Shown: positions 16,464-23,147 of the stretch, in pieces
How positions within the stretch are numbered: position 1 is the first letter of the stretch
Layout of the letters: the number at the start of each line of letters is the position of its first letter
From: CAZJLP01 sp964546955
GTDB lineage: Bacteria; Verrucomicrobiota; Verrucomicrobiia; Opitutales; Opitutaceae
Assembly (NCBI GenBank): GCA_964546955.1
Contig: CAZJLP010000065.1
Location: 1-28,641, forward strand
Length of the DNA stretch: 28,641 bases
Reading direction: 5' to 3'
Made by a program: the position numbers and the translations under genes
Notes under the pieces: generated by a model
What the model saw: the letters and a program-made list of their open reading frames with translations, nothing else
Database searches by the model: none
What the model was told of the DNA's origin: nothing

Positions 16464-16857
16464 GGAGCTTCTGAAGACGTTGGCTGAAGGCGGAGCGCGA
16501 ATGCCAGTCATCGCCTAGGCGTTCGCTCCAGCTGGCCGCAGCCCCGATGGTGACATTTGTCATAATACATGAAGTGGCACACTCCGCTCGGTGATCGATG
16601 AGGTAGGTCAACGCATGCGCCCAAAAAGGCCCTGCATTGTTTATAAGTAACGGGTTAAGAAACATCTGACGGCTTGCCGACGCAGTGCGCGGGAAACCCG
16701 GACTGTCCTCCGAAGGGAGGACGCCTGCTTTTCCACTTGCTGAAACGCCGCGGTCAAATGGGTTACCAAGGCATACCCCCTTGCATCACCCCGTTGGAGC
16801 ACAGCCTGGCCCCCGCCGGCAGCGCGTCCAATTATCCCCGATCTGTAAGCCCATCTC
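16464..16857. other. Intergenic region with structured leader before the large PL6 gene
   Basis: These 394 bases separate the two PL6 genes. There is a weak -10-like TATAAG (16642-16647) without a good -35, then a hairpin-rich stretch (16682-16775), then an AATTATC (16830-16836) near the start codon. No open frame looks coding on either strand. The gap suggests that the second PL6 gene has its own control. Confidence 0.5.
16682..16775 (+). ncRNA. Possible structured 5' leader / riboswitch-like element
   Basis: GCAG (16682-16685) can pair with CTGC (16724-16727), enclosing a CGGG-AAA-CCCG hairpin and a perfect 7-bp hairpin (16705-16711 with 16716-16722, loop GAAG). Downstream is GGGTTACC (16760-16767). 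GGGAAACC, then a GAA-loop hairpin, GGACGC, and finally GGTTACC fall in the same order and over about the same 80 bases as conserved parts of the class I cyclic di-GMP (GEMM) riboswitch. The match is partial, and the tetraloop receptor and the GCAAAGCC block are missing. It could equally be a plain attenuator or chance. Confidence 0.2.
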
Positions 16858-19689
16858 ATGAATTCGAGCCTGCCTCACCCCGTGGCGCCGCTTTTGCGTC
16901 GCCTTGTATCTGCTTCGCGCTTCATCGGCGCTGTTCTGTTCGCCTCCACGTCAGCGGTCGCCGCTACGACAACCGTCACGTCCATCTCGGCCCTGCAAAC
17001 CGCGATCAACGGCGCCAACCCGGGCGACGTCATCATCCTGCGCAATGGTTCCTACACGACCAGCAGCGCGATCAACATCAACCGGCAGGGCACTTCCAGC
17101 GCGCCGATTTTGATCCGAGCCGAAACCGTAGGCGGAGCAACCATCGGCGGTTCCGGTTCCATCCGCTTCACGAGTCCGGCGGCCTGGTGCACGGTGCAGG
17201 GTTTTGTCCTCACCCACTCCGGCAGCTTGAGTATTCCCTCCGGAACGAGCCATTGCCGCTACTCGCGTAATGTCATTCAGCTTTCCATTCCGTCGGGCTC
17301 CGATGTGTCGTACATCAACATCCAGGGCGACGACGCCCAGATCGATTACAATGAACTGCGCAACAAATCCACGCTGGGCAACATGCTCGACATCACCGGC
17401 TCCGGCTCGCAAGTGGCGCGCCGGCTTTGGGTGCATCACAACTATTTCCATGACTTCACCTCTCCCGGCGGCAATGGCGCCGAGACGATTCGGTGGGGCT
17501 TGAGCGGCCTCAGCCTCTCGACCGGCAACGGTCTCTGCGAACACAACCTCTTCGTGCGCTGCCGCGGCGAAAACGAAATGATTTCGAACAAGTCGTCGGG
17601 AAATGTGTTTCGCTACAACACCGTGCTCGAGTCGGCCGGCGGCGAGATCAGCCAGCGCCACGGCGACAACTGCCAATACTACGGCAATTACATGCGCGGT
17701 AGCGCAGGCATCCGCATCTACGGCGACAATCACCTCCTTCACAGCAACTATCTCGAAGGCAATTCCAAGGGCATCGATATCGGCAACGGCGATGGCGACG
17801 TCCATAACGGAGCCCCGCTGACCAGTCACGATCGGCCCGACAACTGTGTGATCGTCCACAACACGCTCATCAACAATACATCGCAGTATCAGATGGGCGG
17901 ACGCACCAATGGCCTGGGCGCGCGTAACACGACCTTTTCGAATAACATCATCCAGGGCGGCAACTCCGCCGCCAACATCAGCACCTCCGCCCCATACACC
18001 GGGACCTGGGCCGGCAATATCATCTGGAACACAACGGCTGGCAGCATGCCCTCGAGCGGCTTCACCAACGTCAATCCCCAGTTGGTGCAGGATGCCCGCG
18101 GAGTGTTTCATATCTCCTCGAGCAGCCCCGCGATCGACACCGCGGTCGGCACGTTCTCCGGCGTGACAGTCGACATGGACGGCCAACCGCGCACGGGCGC
18201 GAAGGACAAGGGCGCCGATGAATTCTCGAGCGCAACGGTTGCCGCGCGACTGCTGACTACGGCCGATGTCGGCCCCCAGGCCGATCTGAACCAGACACCG
18301 ACTGCCTCCGCCCCGGTCTTTTCACCCGGCGGCGGCACGTTCACCAGCCCTCAGACCGTGACCATCACCTCCGCGACCAGCGGAGCGACCATTCGGTACA
18401 CCACCAATGGCACGAACCCGACCGAAACCACCGGCACTGTCTACACCGGTCCGGTCAGCATCAGCTCGACGACGAACCTGCGCGCGATCGCCACGGCGCC
18501 CGGCCATAATTCCAGCTCCGTGACGTCCGCGACCTACACGATCAACACCGGGCCCGCCGGCACGGACTGGGAGGCGGAAAGCCTGACGCGCACAGCGAGC
18601 GGCGCAACGGCCACCACCGACACCGATGCGGCCGCCAGTGGTGGGGCGCGCGTGACGCTCAACGCGACCGCGACGGGGGCGTTCGTCGAGTTTACCCTGC
18701 CCAACGTACCCGCCGGAACCTACAGCGTGCGCCTCGCCTATAAGACGAATGCCAACCGCGGCATTCTCGCCCTGCGAGTCAATGGCGCGCAGGTCGGCGG
18801 CACGCTCGATCAGTATGCGGCCACGTCCACTTATCCGACGACAACCTTCGGAAACGTGACCCTCGCCGCCGGCAATCATCTGCTCCGTCTGACCGTCACC
18901 GGCAAAAATGCTGCCTCCAGCAGCTTCACGTTGTCCGCTGACCGGATCATTTTGGTGCCGACGACGGCCCAGGTGGCCACCCCGTCCTTCAGCCCGGCCG
19001 GTGGTACGTTCACGACCCCGCAGAGCGTGACGATCAGCACGTCGACCGGCGGCGCAACGATCCGCTTCACAACGGATGGCAGCACCCCTACCTCAACCAC
19101 GGGCACCGTGTACACCGGCCCCATCACGATCAGCTCCACCACGACGGTGAGGGCGATCGCCTCGTTGAGCGGCATGTCCGACAGCAGCGTCGCCTCGGCC
19201 ACGTACACCATCTCGTCGACGCCGACCACGACGACCATCACGTCGGCAAACGGCTTCGTGAATCGCGGTTTCGCTGCGCAGACCGGCACGTTCACCTTCA
19301 CGATCGATGCCTCGGCCTCGCTCTCTCCGAGCAACGCGATTGTCGGATTGTCGTCGGGCGCGCAAACCGCCTACACAGGAATGGCCGCCGCGGTTCGTTT
19401 CAACCAATCGGGTGCGATCGACGCGCGCAACGGCGGCGCGTACGCCGCCGCCTCGACCATTCCCTTCTCGGCCGGAGCGACTTACCGCTTCCGCCTTGTG
19501 GTCAACGTCGCCACCCGCACTTACTCCGCTTTCGTCACGCCTCCCGGCGGGTCGGAGCTAACGATCGGCACGAACTTCGCGTTCCGCACCGAGCAGGCCG
19601 GCGTCACCAGCTTGAATAACGCCGTCTTCAACGTGAACGCCACCCCCGGCGGATCGATGACGTACGGCCCGACGACGATCACTCCGTAG
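16858..19689 (+). CDS. Modular PL6 polysaccharide lyase with carbohydrate-binding domains, secreted
   Basis: A 943-residue secreted enzyme with a long N-terminal signal region ending near residue 37 (STSAVAA). The PL6 beta-helix (about residues 40-460) shows NPGDVIILRNGSY, a calcium-type acidic residue in GENEM (E238/E240), K245 in ISNKSSGN and R267-H268-G269, which match the family's catalytic Lys and Arg. A chitobiase C-terminal-like domain follows (about 485-562), then a CBM6/35-like beta-sandwich opening with DWEAESL (about 570-700), a second chitobiase-like domain (about 707-785) and a C-terminal domain (about 790-943) with NRGFAAQTGTFTFTID, as in other secreted enzymes. It would act outside the cell on an acidic polymer such as alginate. 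A strong terminator follows. Confidence 0.88.
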   Translation: MNSSLPHPVAPLLRRLVSASRFIGAVLFASTSAVAATTTVTSISALQTAINGANPGDVIILRNGSYTTSSAININRQGTSSAPILIRAETVGGATIGGSGSIRFTSPAAWCTVQGFVLTHSGSLSIPSGTSHCRYSRNVIQLSIPSGSDVSYINIQGDDAQIDYNELRNKSTLGNMLDITGSGSQVARRLWVHHNYFHDFTSPGGNGAETIRWGLSGLSLSTGNGLCEHNLFVRCRGENEMISNKSSGNVFRYNTVLESAGGEISQRHGDNCQYYGNYMRGSAGIRIYGDNHLLHSNYLEGNSKGIDIGNGDGDVHNGAPLTSHDRPDNCVIVHNTLINNTSQYQMGGRTNGLGARNTTFSNNIIQGGNSAANISTSAPYTGTWAGNIIWNTTAGSMPSSGFTNVNPQLVQDARGVFHISSSSPAIDTAVGTFSGVTVDMDGQPRTGAKDKGADEFSSATVAARLLTTADVGPQADLNQTPTASAPVFSPGGGTFTSPQTVTITSATSGATIRYTTNGTNPTETTGTVYTGPVSISSTTNLRAIATAPGHNSSSVTSATYTINTGPAGTDWEAESLTRTASGATATTDTDAAASGGARVTLNATATGAFVEFTLPNVPAGTYSVRLAYKTNANRGILALRVNGAQVGGTLDQYAATSTYPTTTFGNVTLAAGNHLLRLTVTGKNAASSSFTLSADRIILVPTTAQVATPSFSPAGGTFTTPQSVTISTSTGGATIRFTTDGSTPTSTTGTVYTGPITISSTTTVRAIASLSGMSDSSVASATYTISSTPTTTTITSANGFVNRGFAAQTGTFTFTIDASASLSPSNAIVGLSSGAQTAYTGMAAAVRFNQSGAIDARNGGAYAAASTIPFSAGATYRFRLVVNVATRTYSAFVTPPGGSELTIGTNFAFRTEQAGVTSLNNAVFNVNATPGGSMTYGPTTITP

Positions 19690-19713
19690 TCGACTCGGCA
19701 GTCTGTTCTCTTC

Positions 19714-19742
19714 GCGCCCGCCTCCCGGCGGGCGCTTTTTTT
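19714..19742 (+). terminator. Strong rho-independent terminator after the PL6 gene
   Basis: A perfect 9-bp GC stem (GCGCCCGCC with GGCGGGCGC) with loop TCCC is followed by seven T residues. It starts 24 bases after the stop codon. Confidence 0.95.
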
Positions 19743-19750
19743 GGCTCTTT

Positions 19751-19836
19751 TCATCGGTGGGACCTGCCGTCCCGGCCGGTCCGCTTGAATCGGGCGCGGT
19801 GTCAATAGCCTGCGGGGCGGCAGGCTCCACCGATGA
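19751..19836. repeat. Inverted repeat element type 4
   Basis: Arms of 23 bases (19751-19773 and 19814-19836) are inverted copies with three mismatches; the left arm begins TCATCGGTGGGACCTGCCG. The spacing is 40 bases. It begins directly after a terminator T-run and resembles a small palindromic mobile or REP-like element. No second copy was seen in the window. Confidence 0.8.
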
Positions 19837-20032
19837 TGGAGCAATGATGTGAAAGCCCCGGGCCCGCAGCCGCCCCCAGCCTGCCTCCGGAAAATCCCCC
19901 GTCAGCCTTTCCGGTAGGTGCGGCTTAACATGCGTTTGCGGAGCCTCCGCAACCGACTGGAATATGCGCCCATAACTCTGCTCAACACAGCCCGCGCCCC
20001 ATCGCGGTTCCTTCGCCAGCCTTTCGTTCCGC

Positions 20033-20509
20033 ATGTCCAAAACCAGCGTACTCAAAAAGTTTGTTCGTTTCAGTTCCGTCGGTGCCACCGTTTTTGTTGC
20101 CCAAGAAGCGTTTCTTTGGGCAATCGACCATTGGACACAGCTCGGACCCCGCGTCGGATTTTGGGCGGCCTGGTTTCCGGCGGTGCTCCTGCATTTTCTC
20201 CTGACGAAATTCTTTACTTTCCGCAGCCGCACTCGCGCTCTCGGGCTGCAAATTCTCCGCTACTGCGGAGCGGTGGCGATCACCTCGATGCTTCAGTACA
20301 CCATCTATCATCTCGCGCTTAAGTCCCTCACCCCACAACCCAACCTGGCGCTCGCGATCGCGGCAGCGCTGAGCACGACGCTCAACTTCGCGATGATGAA
20401 GTTCGCCGTGTTCGAATCCAAGGGCACCTTCGAGAAGCTCCGCGGAAAAGCGCGAGTATTCCTGGCGACGATCCGCGGAGCCCGCGAACCTCGTGAAGTG
20501 CGGATGTAG
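20033..20509 (+). CDS. GtrA-like integral membrane protein
   Basis: A 158-residue protein with four predicted membrane helices: about residues 10-30 (FSSVGATVFVAQEAFLWAI), 42-62 (FWAAWFPAVLLHFLLTKFF), 72-95 and 103-125 (LALAIAAALSTTLNFAMMKF). The pattern of four helices with NF-type residues in the last one fits the GtrA family, whose members help move or modify lipid-linked sugars in cell-surface polysaccharide synthesis. The C-terminus is a basic cytoplasmic tail. It stands alone, without a glycosyltransferase partner, so a specific role cannot be assigned. Confidence 0.85.
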   Translation: MSKTSVLKKFVRFSSVGATVFVAQEAFLWAIDHWTQLGPRVGFWAAWFPAVLLHFLLTKFFTFRSRTRALGLQILRYCGAVAITSMLQYTIYHLALKSLTPQPNLALAIAAALSTTLNFAMMKFAVFESKGTFEKLRGKARVFLATIRGAREPREVRM

Positions 20510-20711
20510 GGGCGTCGCTCGATTAGCCGCCGTTCGCGCTCTCCTTCCTTCGCTTCGGACCTTGCCCCTGCAGGGGGCATCCATTGAGCTACAGCCGTGC
20601 GCCACGTTCAGCGCGACGTCCTTGGACCGAACCTTGAATTCAAGCTTCAGCTCGCCGTTGGGAAGTGACGGAGCGAAGCCGTGACGTTACACTGGGCGGC
20701 GTACAAAAACT

Positions 20712-21230
20712 ATGAGTACCCGTTACGTCGCTTTCCTTCGGGGTGTGAGTCCAATGAACGCAAAGATGCCGGCATTGAAGCAGTGTTTCGAGGCGGCCGG
20801 CTTCACCGAGGTCAAAACCGTGCTTTCGAGCGGAAACGTGGTGTTCAACTCGTCCTCCAAATCCACCGTGGCGATCGAACGCAAAGCGGAAGCCGCGATG
20901 GCGAAACATCTCGACCGCTCTTTCTTCACGATCGTGCGAGCCGTGCACGAACTCGACGCATTGATCGAGGCAGATCCTTTCAAGGCCCATCGCTTGGCGC
21001 CCAAGGCCAAGCCGGTCGTCACCTTCGTCCGCAAGCCCGCGACCGCGGCCCTCAAACTCCCCAGAGAGTTCGACGGCGCGCGCATTCTGGCCGTCGAAGG
21101 CCGCGAAATCTTCAGCGCTTACGTTCCCAGCCCCCGCGGCCCCGCTTTCATGGTGCTGATCGAAAAAACGTTTGGCAAAGAAGTCACCACACGCACCTGG
21201 GAAACGGTGAAGAAGTGCGCAAGGGCATGA
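20712..21230 (+). CDS. DUF1697 family protein
   Basis: A 172-residue cytoplasmic protein of the DUF1697 family. The typical opening YVAFLRGVSPMNAKMPALK, then the FTEVKTVLSSGNVVF block (about residues 31-45), DPFKAHR and the C-terminal EKTFGKEVTTRTWETVKK are all present. The family is widespread in bacteria, but its biochemical role is not established. The start at 20712 fits the family. No functional partner is evident nearby. Confidence 0.9.
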   Translation: MSTRYVAFLRGVSPMNAKMPALKQCFEAAGFTEVKTVLSSGNVVFNSSSKSTVAIERKAEAAMAKHLDRSFFTIVRAVHELDALIEADPFKAHRLAPKAKPVVTFVRKPATAALKLPREFDGARILAVEGREIFSAYVPSPRGPAFMVLIEKTFGKEVTTRTWETVKKCARA

Positions 21231-21274
21231 GACCGCCCAATTGGCGCAACGGGAACGGAAGACCGCGCCTTATT

Positions 21275-21364
21275 GCATGTCATCCTCGAGCGAAGCGAAG
21301 GATCCCGTTCGATCATGCCGACGCGGTCCAAGTGGATCCTTCGCTTCGCTCGAGGATAACATGC
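21275..21364. repeat. Palindromic repeat type 1, copy C
   Basis: Two 31-base arms (21275-21305 and 21334-21364) are inverted copies with one mismatch around a 28-base loop. The arms match copy A (8082-8168) over the TCATCCTCGAGCGAAGCG and GGATCC parts, and the loop again begins with GTTCGAT and contains GCCGAC. It lies between the DUF1697 and cupin genes. Confidence 0.9.
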
Positions 21365-21410
21365 CTGATGGCTTAGCCAGAACGCCAAACTCCTTAACCG
21401 AACCTATTCC

Positions 21411-21890
21411 ATGCGCATCATCCATGAGTCGGCGGTCCCCGCGGAGCATCGCAAGTCCCCCAAGGGAAACTTCGAAGTGCTCCGCAAACACATGTCCCTG
21501 GCGCTCGGCGGGGTCAAAGATATCGGCGCGTGGGGTGGCGGGCACCCTTTCGACATCGAGGTGGCAACGATCCCCCCTGGCAAACTGAACTTCCCGCTCC
21601 ATTCCCACGCGGCGCAGTTCGAGTATTATATCATCGTCTCGGGTCGCGGGCATGCCATTGCTGTCGACGACAGCGAAACGCCGCTCAAAGCAGGAGATCA
21701 CTTGATTGCGTTGCCCGGAGAAGCCCATCAATTCAGAGCCGCCGCCGACTCCACGCTTTCCTACGTCGTCATCGCCGATCACCACCGCGCCGACATCACG
21801 AGCTACCCCAAAACCGGCAAACGCCACATCAAACCCGAGTATCGCGTGGTCTCCATCGCCGACGTCGACTATTACGCCAACGAAGAGTAG
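21411..21890 (+). CDS. Cupin domain protein
   Basis: A 159-residue single-domain cupin. The metal-binding motif is clear: HSHAAQFEYYIIVSGRG (about residues 64-80) gives two His and one Glu, and PGEAHQF (about 103-109) gives the third His. The fold binds a divalent metal and serves in many enzymes or sugar- or ligand-binding proteins, so the reaction cannot be named. An N-terminal extension of about 50 residues (HRKSPKGNFEVLRKHMSLAL) precedes the barrel. A decayed gene remnant lies just downstream. Confidence 0.87.
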   Translation: MRIIHESAVPAEHRKSPKGNFEVLRKHMSLALGGVKDIGAWGGGHPFDIEVATIPPGKLNFPLHSHAAQFEYYIIVSGRGHAIAVDDSETPLKAGDHLIALPGEAHQFRAAADSTLSYVVIADHHRADITSYPKTGKRHIKPEYRVVSIADVDYYANEE

Positions 21891-21930
21891 CCAGACCAAC
21901 TCCCAGCTTTCGAGCCTATTTGCTCCTGCT

Positions 21931-22035
21931 ATGAGAAGCCTTTCTCCGAGGAATTTCGCTCCTTATTGCGATTTTGTCGTCCACGATCCCGATGGCAATC
22001 AGCTCTCGTTCGGCCGCGACATCGAAAAGGATTAA
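21931..22035 (+). pseudogene. C-terminal remnant of a VOC/glyoxalase family gene
   Basis: The last 35 codons read through CDFVVHDPDGNQLSFGRDIEKD and stop at 22035. FVVHDPDGNQLSFG is the standard final strand motif of glyoxalase/bleomycin-resistance (VOC) proteins, including its metal-binding context. The rest of the domain (about 100 residues) is missing; the upstream sequence belongs to the cupin gene and a 40-base gap. The remnant is therefore probably non-functional. Just after it, 22040-22138 begins a short open frame (MTVFEALGFWITL) that runs into the end of the opposite gene and may be another fragment. Confidence 0.65.
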
Positions 22036-22124
22036 ACGTATGACCGTCTTCGAAGCGCTGGGATTTTGGATCACTCTCTGTTTCGGACCCAACCTACGCC
22101 CTAGTGGTCTTGGCGCGGCTGCGC

Positions 22125-22784
22125 TTAGTTCTCCATGATTTGACCCGTTAGCTGAAACGAAGCGGAAGCAGCGCGAGTAGTTCCTTGCCCTCCGCTGTCC
22201 GTCGCTCCCGCACTCAGGTTGATCCGGAGGCGGTAACGCCCCTTCTTCAGCGGCACCTCTCCGTTAAAGCTGGCGTTGCCGGTGCGTGACCAAACGAGCG
22301 TATAGCTGTCAGCGTGGTTGATCCAGATTCCCGCCGAGGCACTGCTGGCGACCGCGAGCGCGGTGGAAAGGCGCACCTTGCCGGGCCGGTTGAGACGAAA
22401 GACGATTTCGAAATCGTTCTGGCCGCGACTCTCGATCATCAGGCCCGTCATGGCTCCATCAGAAGATGAAACACTCTCTGCATTGACTGCTCCACTGCCG
22501 GAGAAACGCAGGGCCGTCGAATCAATCGTCGTGGATTGGGTGCTCTCAGCCGATGCCTGATTGTTGCCCACCGCCGCATGCGCGGTGGATGCGTGATCGA
22601 ACAGTCCCGAGGCAAGGCTAGCTTGCCCCGTTTGATCCTCGCCGGAGAGCCCTGTATCATAGTCGATGAGGAAGACGCTCGAATTGGTTCTCCGAGACTG
22701 GGATTCCAATGAGGCGCCCATGACCGCTCCTGCGGCAACGAGGGCGGCGGCGAAGGCGACGACTGTGCAAGTGATGCGATGCAT
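22125..22784 (-). CDS. Secreted hypothetical protein
   Basis: A 219-residue protein that I do not recognise. The start at 22784 gives a clear signal peptide (MHRITCTVVAFAAALVAAGA, cleavage near residue 27). The mature part is Ser/Ala/Thr-rich with a beta-sandwich look: VFLIDYDTG, then FEIVFRLNRPGKVRLSTALA, YTLVWSRTGNASFNGEVPLKKGRYRLRINL, ending in FQLTGQIMEN. This pattern resembles cell-surface or extracellular matrix proteins and carbohydrate-binding sandwiches, but this is an impression only. It is divergent from a TonB-dependent receptor, and the two may share control. An open frame reaching 22955 was not used because it has no signal peptide. Confidence 0.72.
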   Translation of the reverse strand: MHRITCTVVAFAAALVAAGAVMGASLESQSRRTNSSVFLIDYDTGLSGEDQTGQASLASGLFDHASTAHAAVGNNQASAESTQSTTIDSTALRFSGSGAVNAESVSSSDGAMTGLMIESRGQNDFEIVFRLNRPGKVRLSTALAVASSASAGIWINHADSYTLVWSRTGNASFNGEVPLKKGRYRLRINLSAGATDSGGQGTTRAASASFQLTGQIMEN

Positions 22785-23147
22785 ACGATAATTATTTTGT
22801 CTGAAGTTCCCGTTCGGCCACGTCCGTAGGGTGCGCGGCGATGACAGCCCAGACGTCGCGCCGTCACCCGAGGAAGACGATGGAGAAGATGTAACAACGC
22901 TGTTACCTGCAAATCCCTGACCACGACTGCGGTCGTATCCTAGGGACATCGCCACATAGCCGAATCGCTCAGGCTCGTGTCATGCTAGGGGGCATCGCTT
23001 GCGTTTGTGACGGAGACGCACATGGTTCCGTTCAAACCCCCCCCGTAAACTGCCGTTTCTCCCCGGGTACCGTGAACAGCGAGCACGAATCCCCGCCTCC
23101 CTCATTGTCGCAGCGGCAGTTCTGACCAACTCCTTGCTCTGCTGACT
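22785..23147. other. Divergent intergenic region with two dyads
   Basis: These 363 bases lie between the secreted protein (minus) and the second TonB-dependent receptor (plus). Two short dyads stand out (22891-22906 and 22923-22936). An A/T-rich patch AATAATTATC lies just before the minus-strand start. No clear -35/-10 pair was found and no gene is seen. Confidence 0.5.
22891..22936. promoter_or_regulatory. Two operator-like dyads
   Basis: GTAACA-ACGC-TGTTAC (22891-22906) is a perfect 6-bp dyad with a 4-base spacer. ACGAC-TGCG-GTCGT (22923-22936) is a second with the same spacer length. Both lie in the region shared by two divergent secreted or outer membrane genes and could be regulator binding sites; the regulator is unknown. 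Confidence 0.3.

Larger units (their letters stand above)
19690..20032. other. Intergenic region with terminator and inverted repeat
   Basis: These 343 bases hold the terminator of the PL6 gene (19714-19742) and an 86-base inverted repeat (19751-19836). The rest (19840-20032) is GC-rich, shows no gene and offers no clear promoter for the GtrA-like gene. Confidence 0.6.

Noticed and set aside
14871..16511. A 546-codon open frame on the minus strand
   Set aside because: It lies wholly opposite the PL6 gene, shows no recognisable domain and is typical of antisense frames in GC-rich genes.
16641..16859. A 72-codon open frame on the minus strand
   Set aside because: It is Arg/Ala-rich, overlaps the structured leader and the start of the PL6 gene, and has no family match.
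20579..20595. tRNA D-arm-like sequence on the minus strand
   Set aside because: TGTAGCTCAATGGA looks like a tRNA D-arm, but no matching D-stem, anticodon arm or acceptor stem follows.
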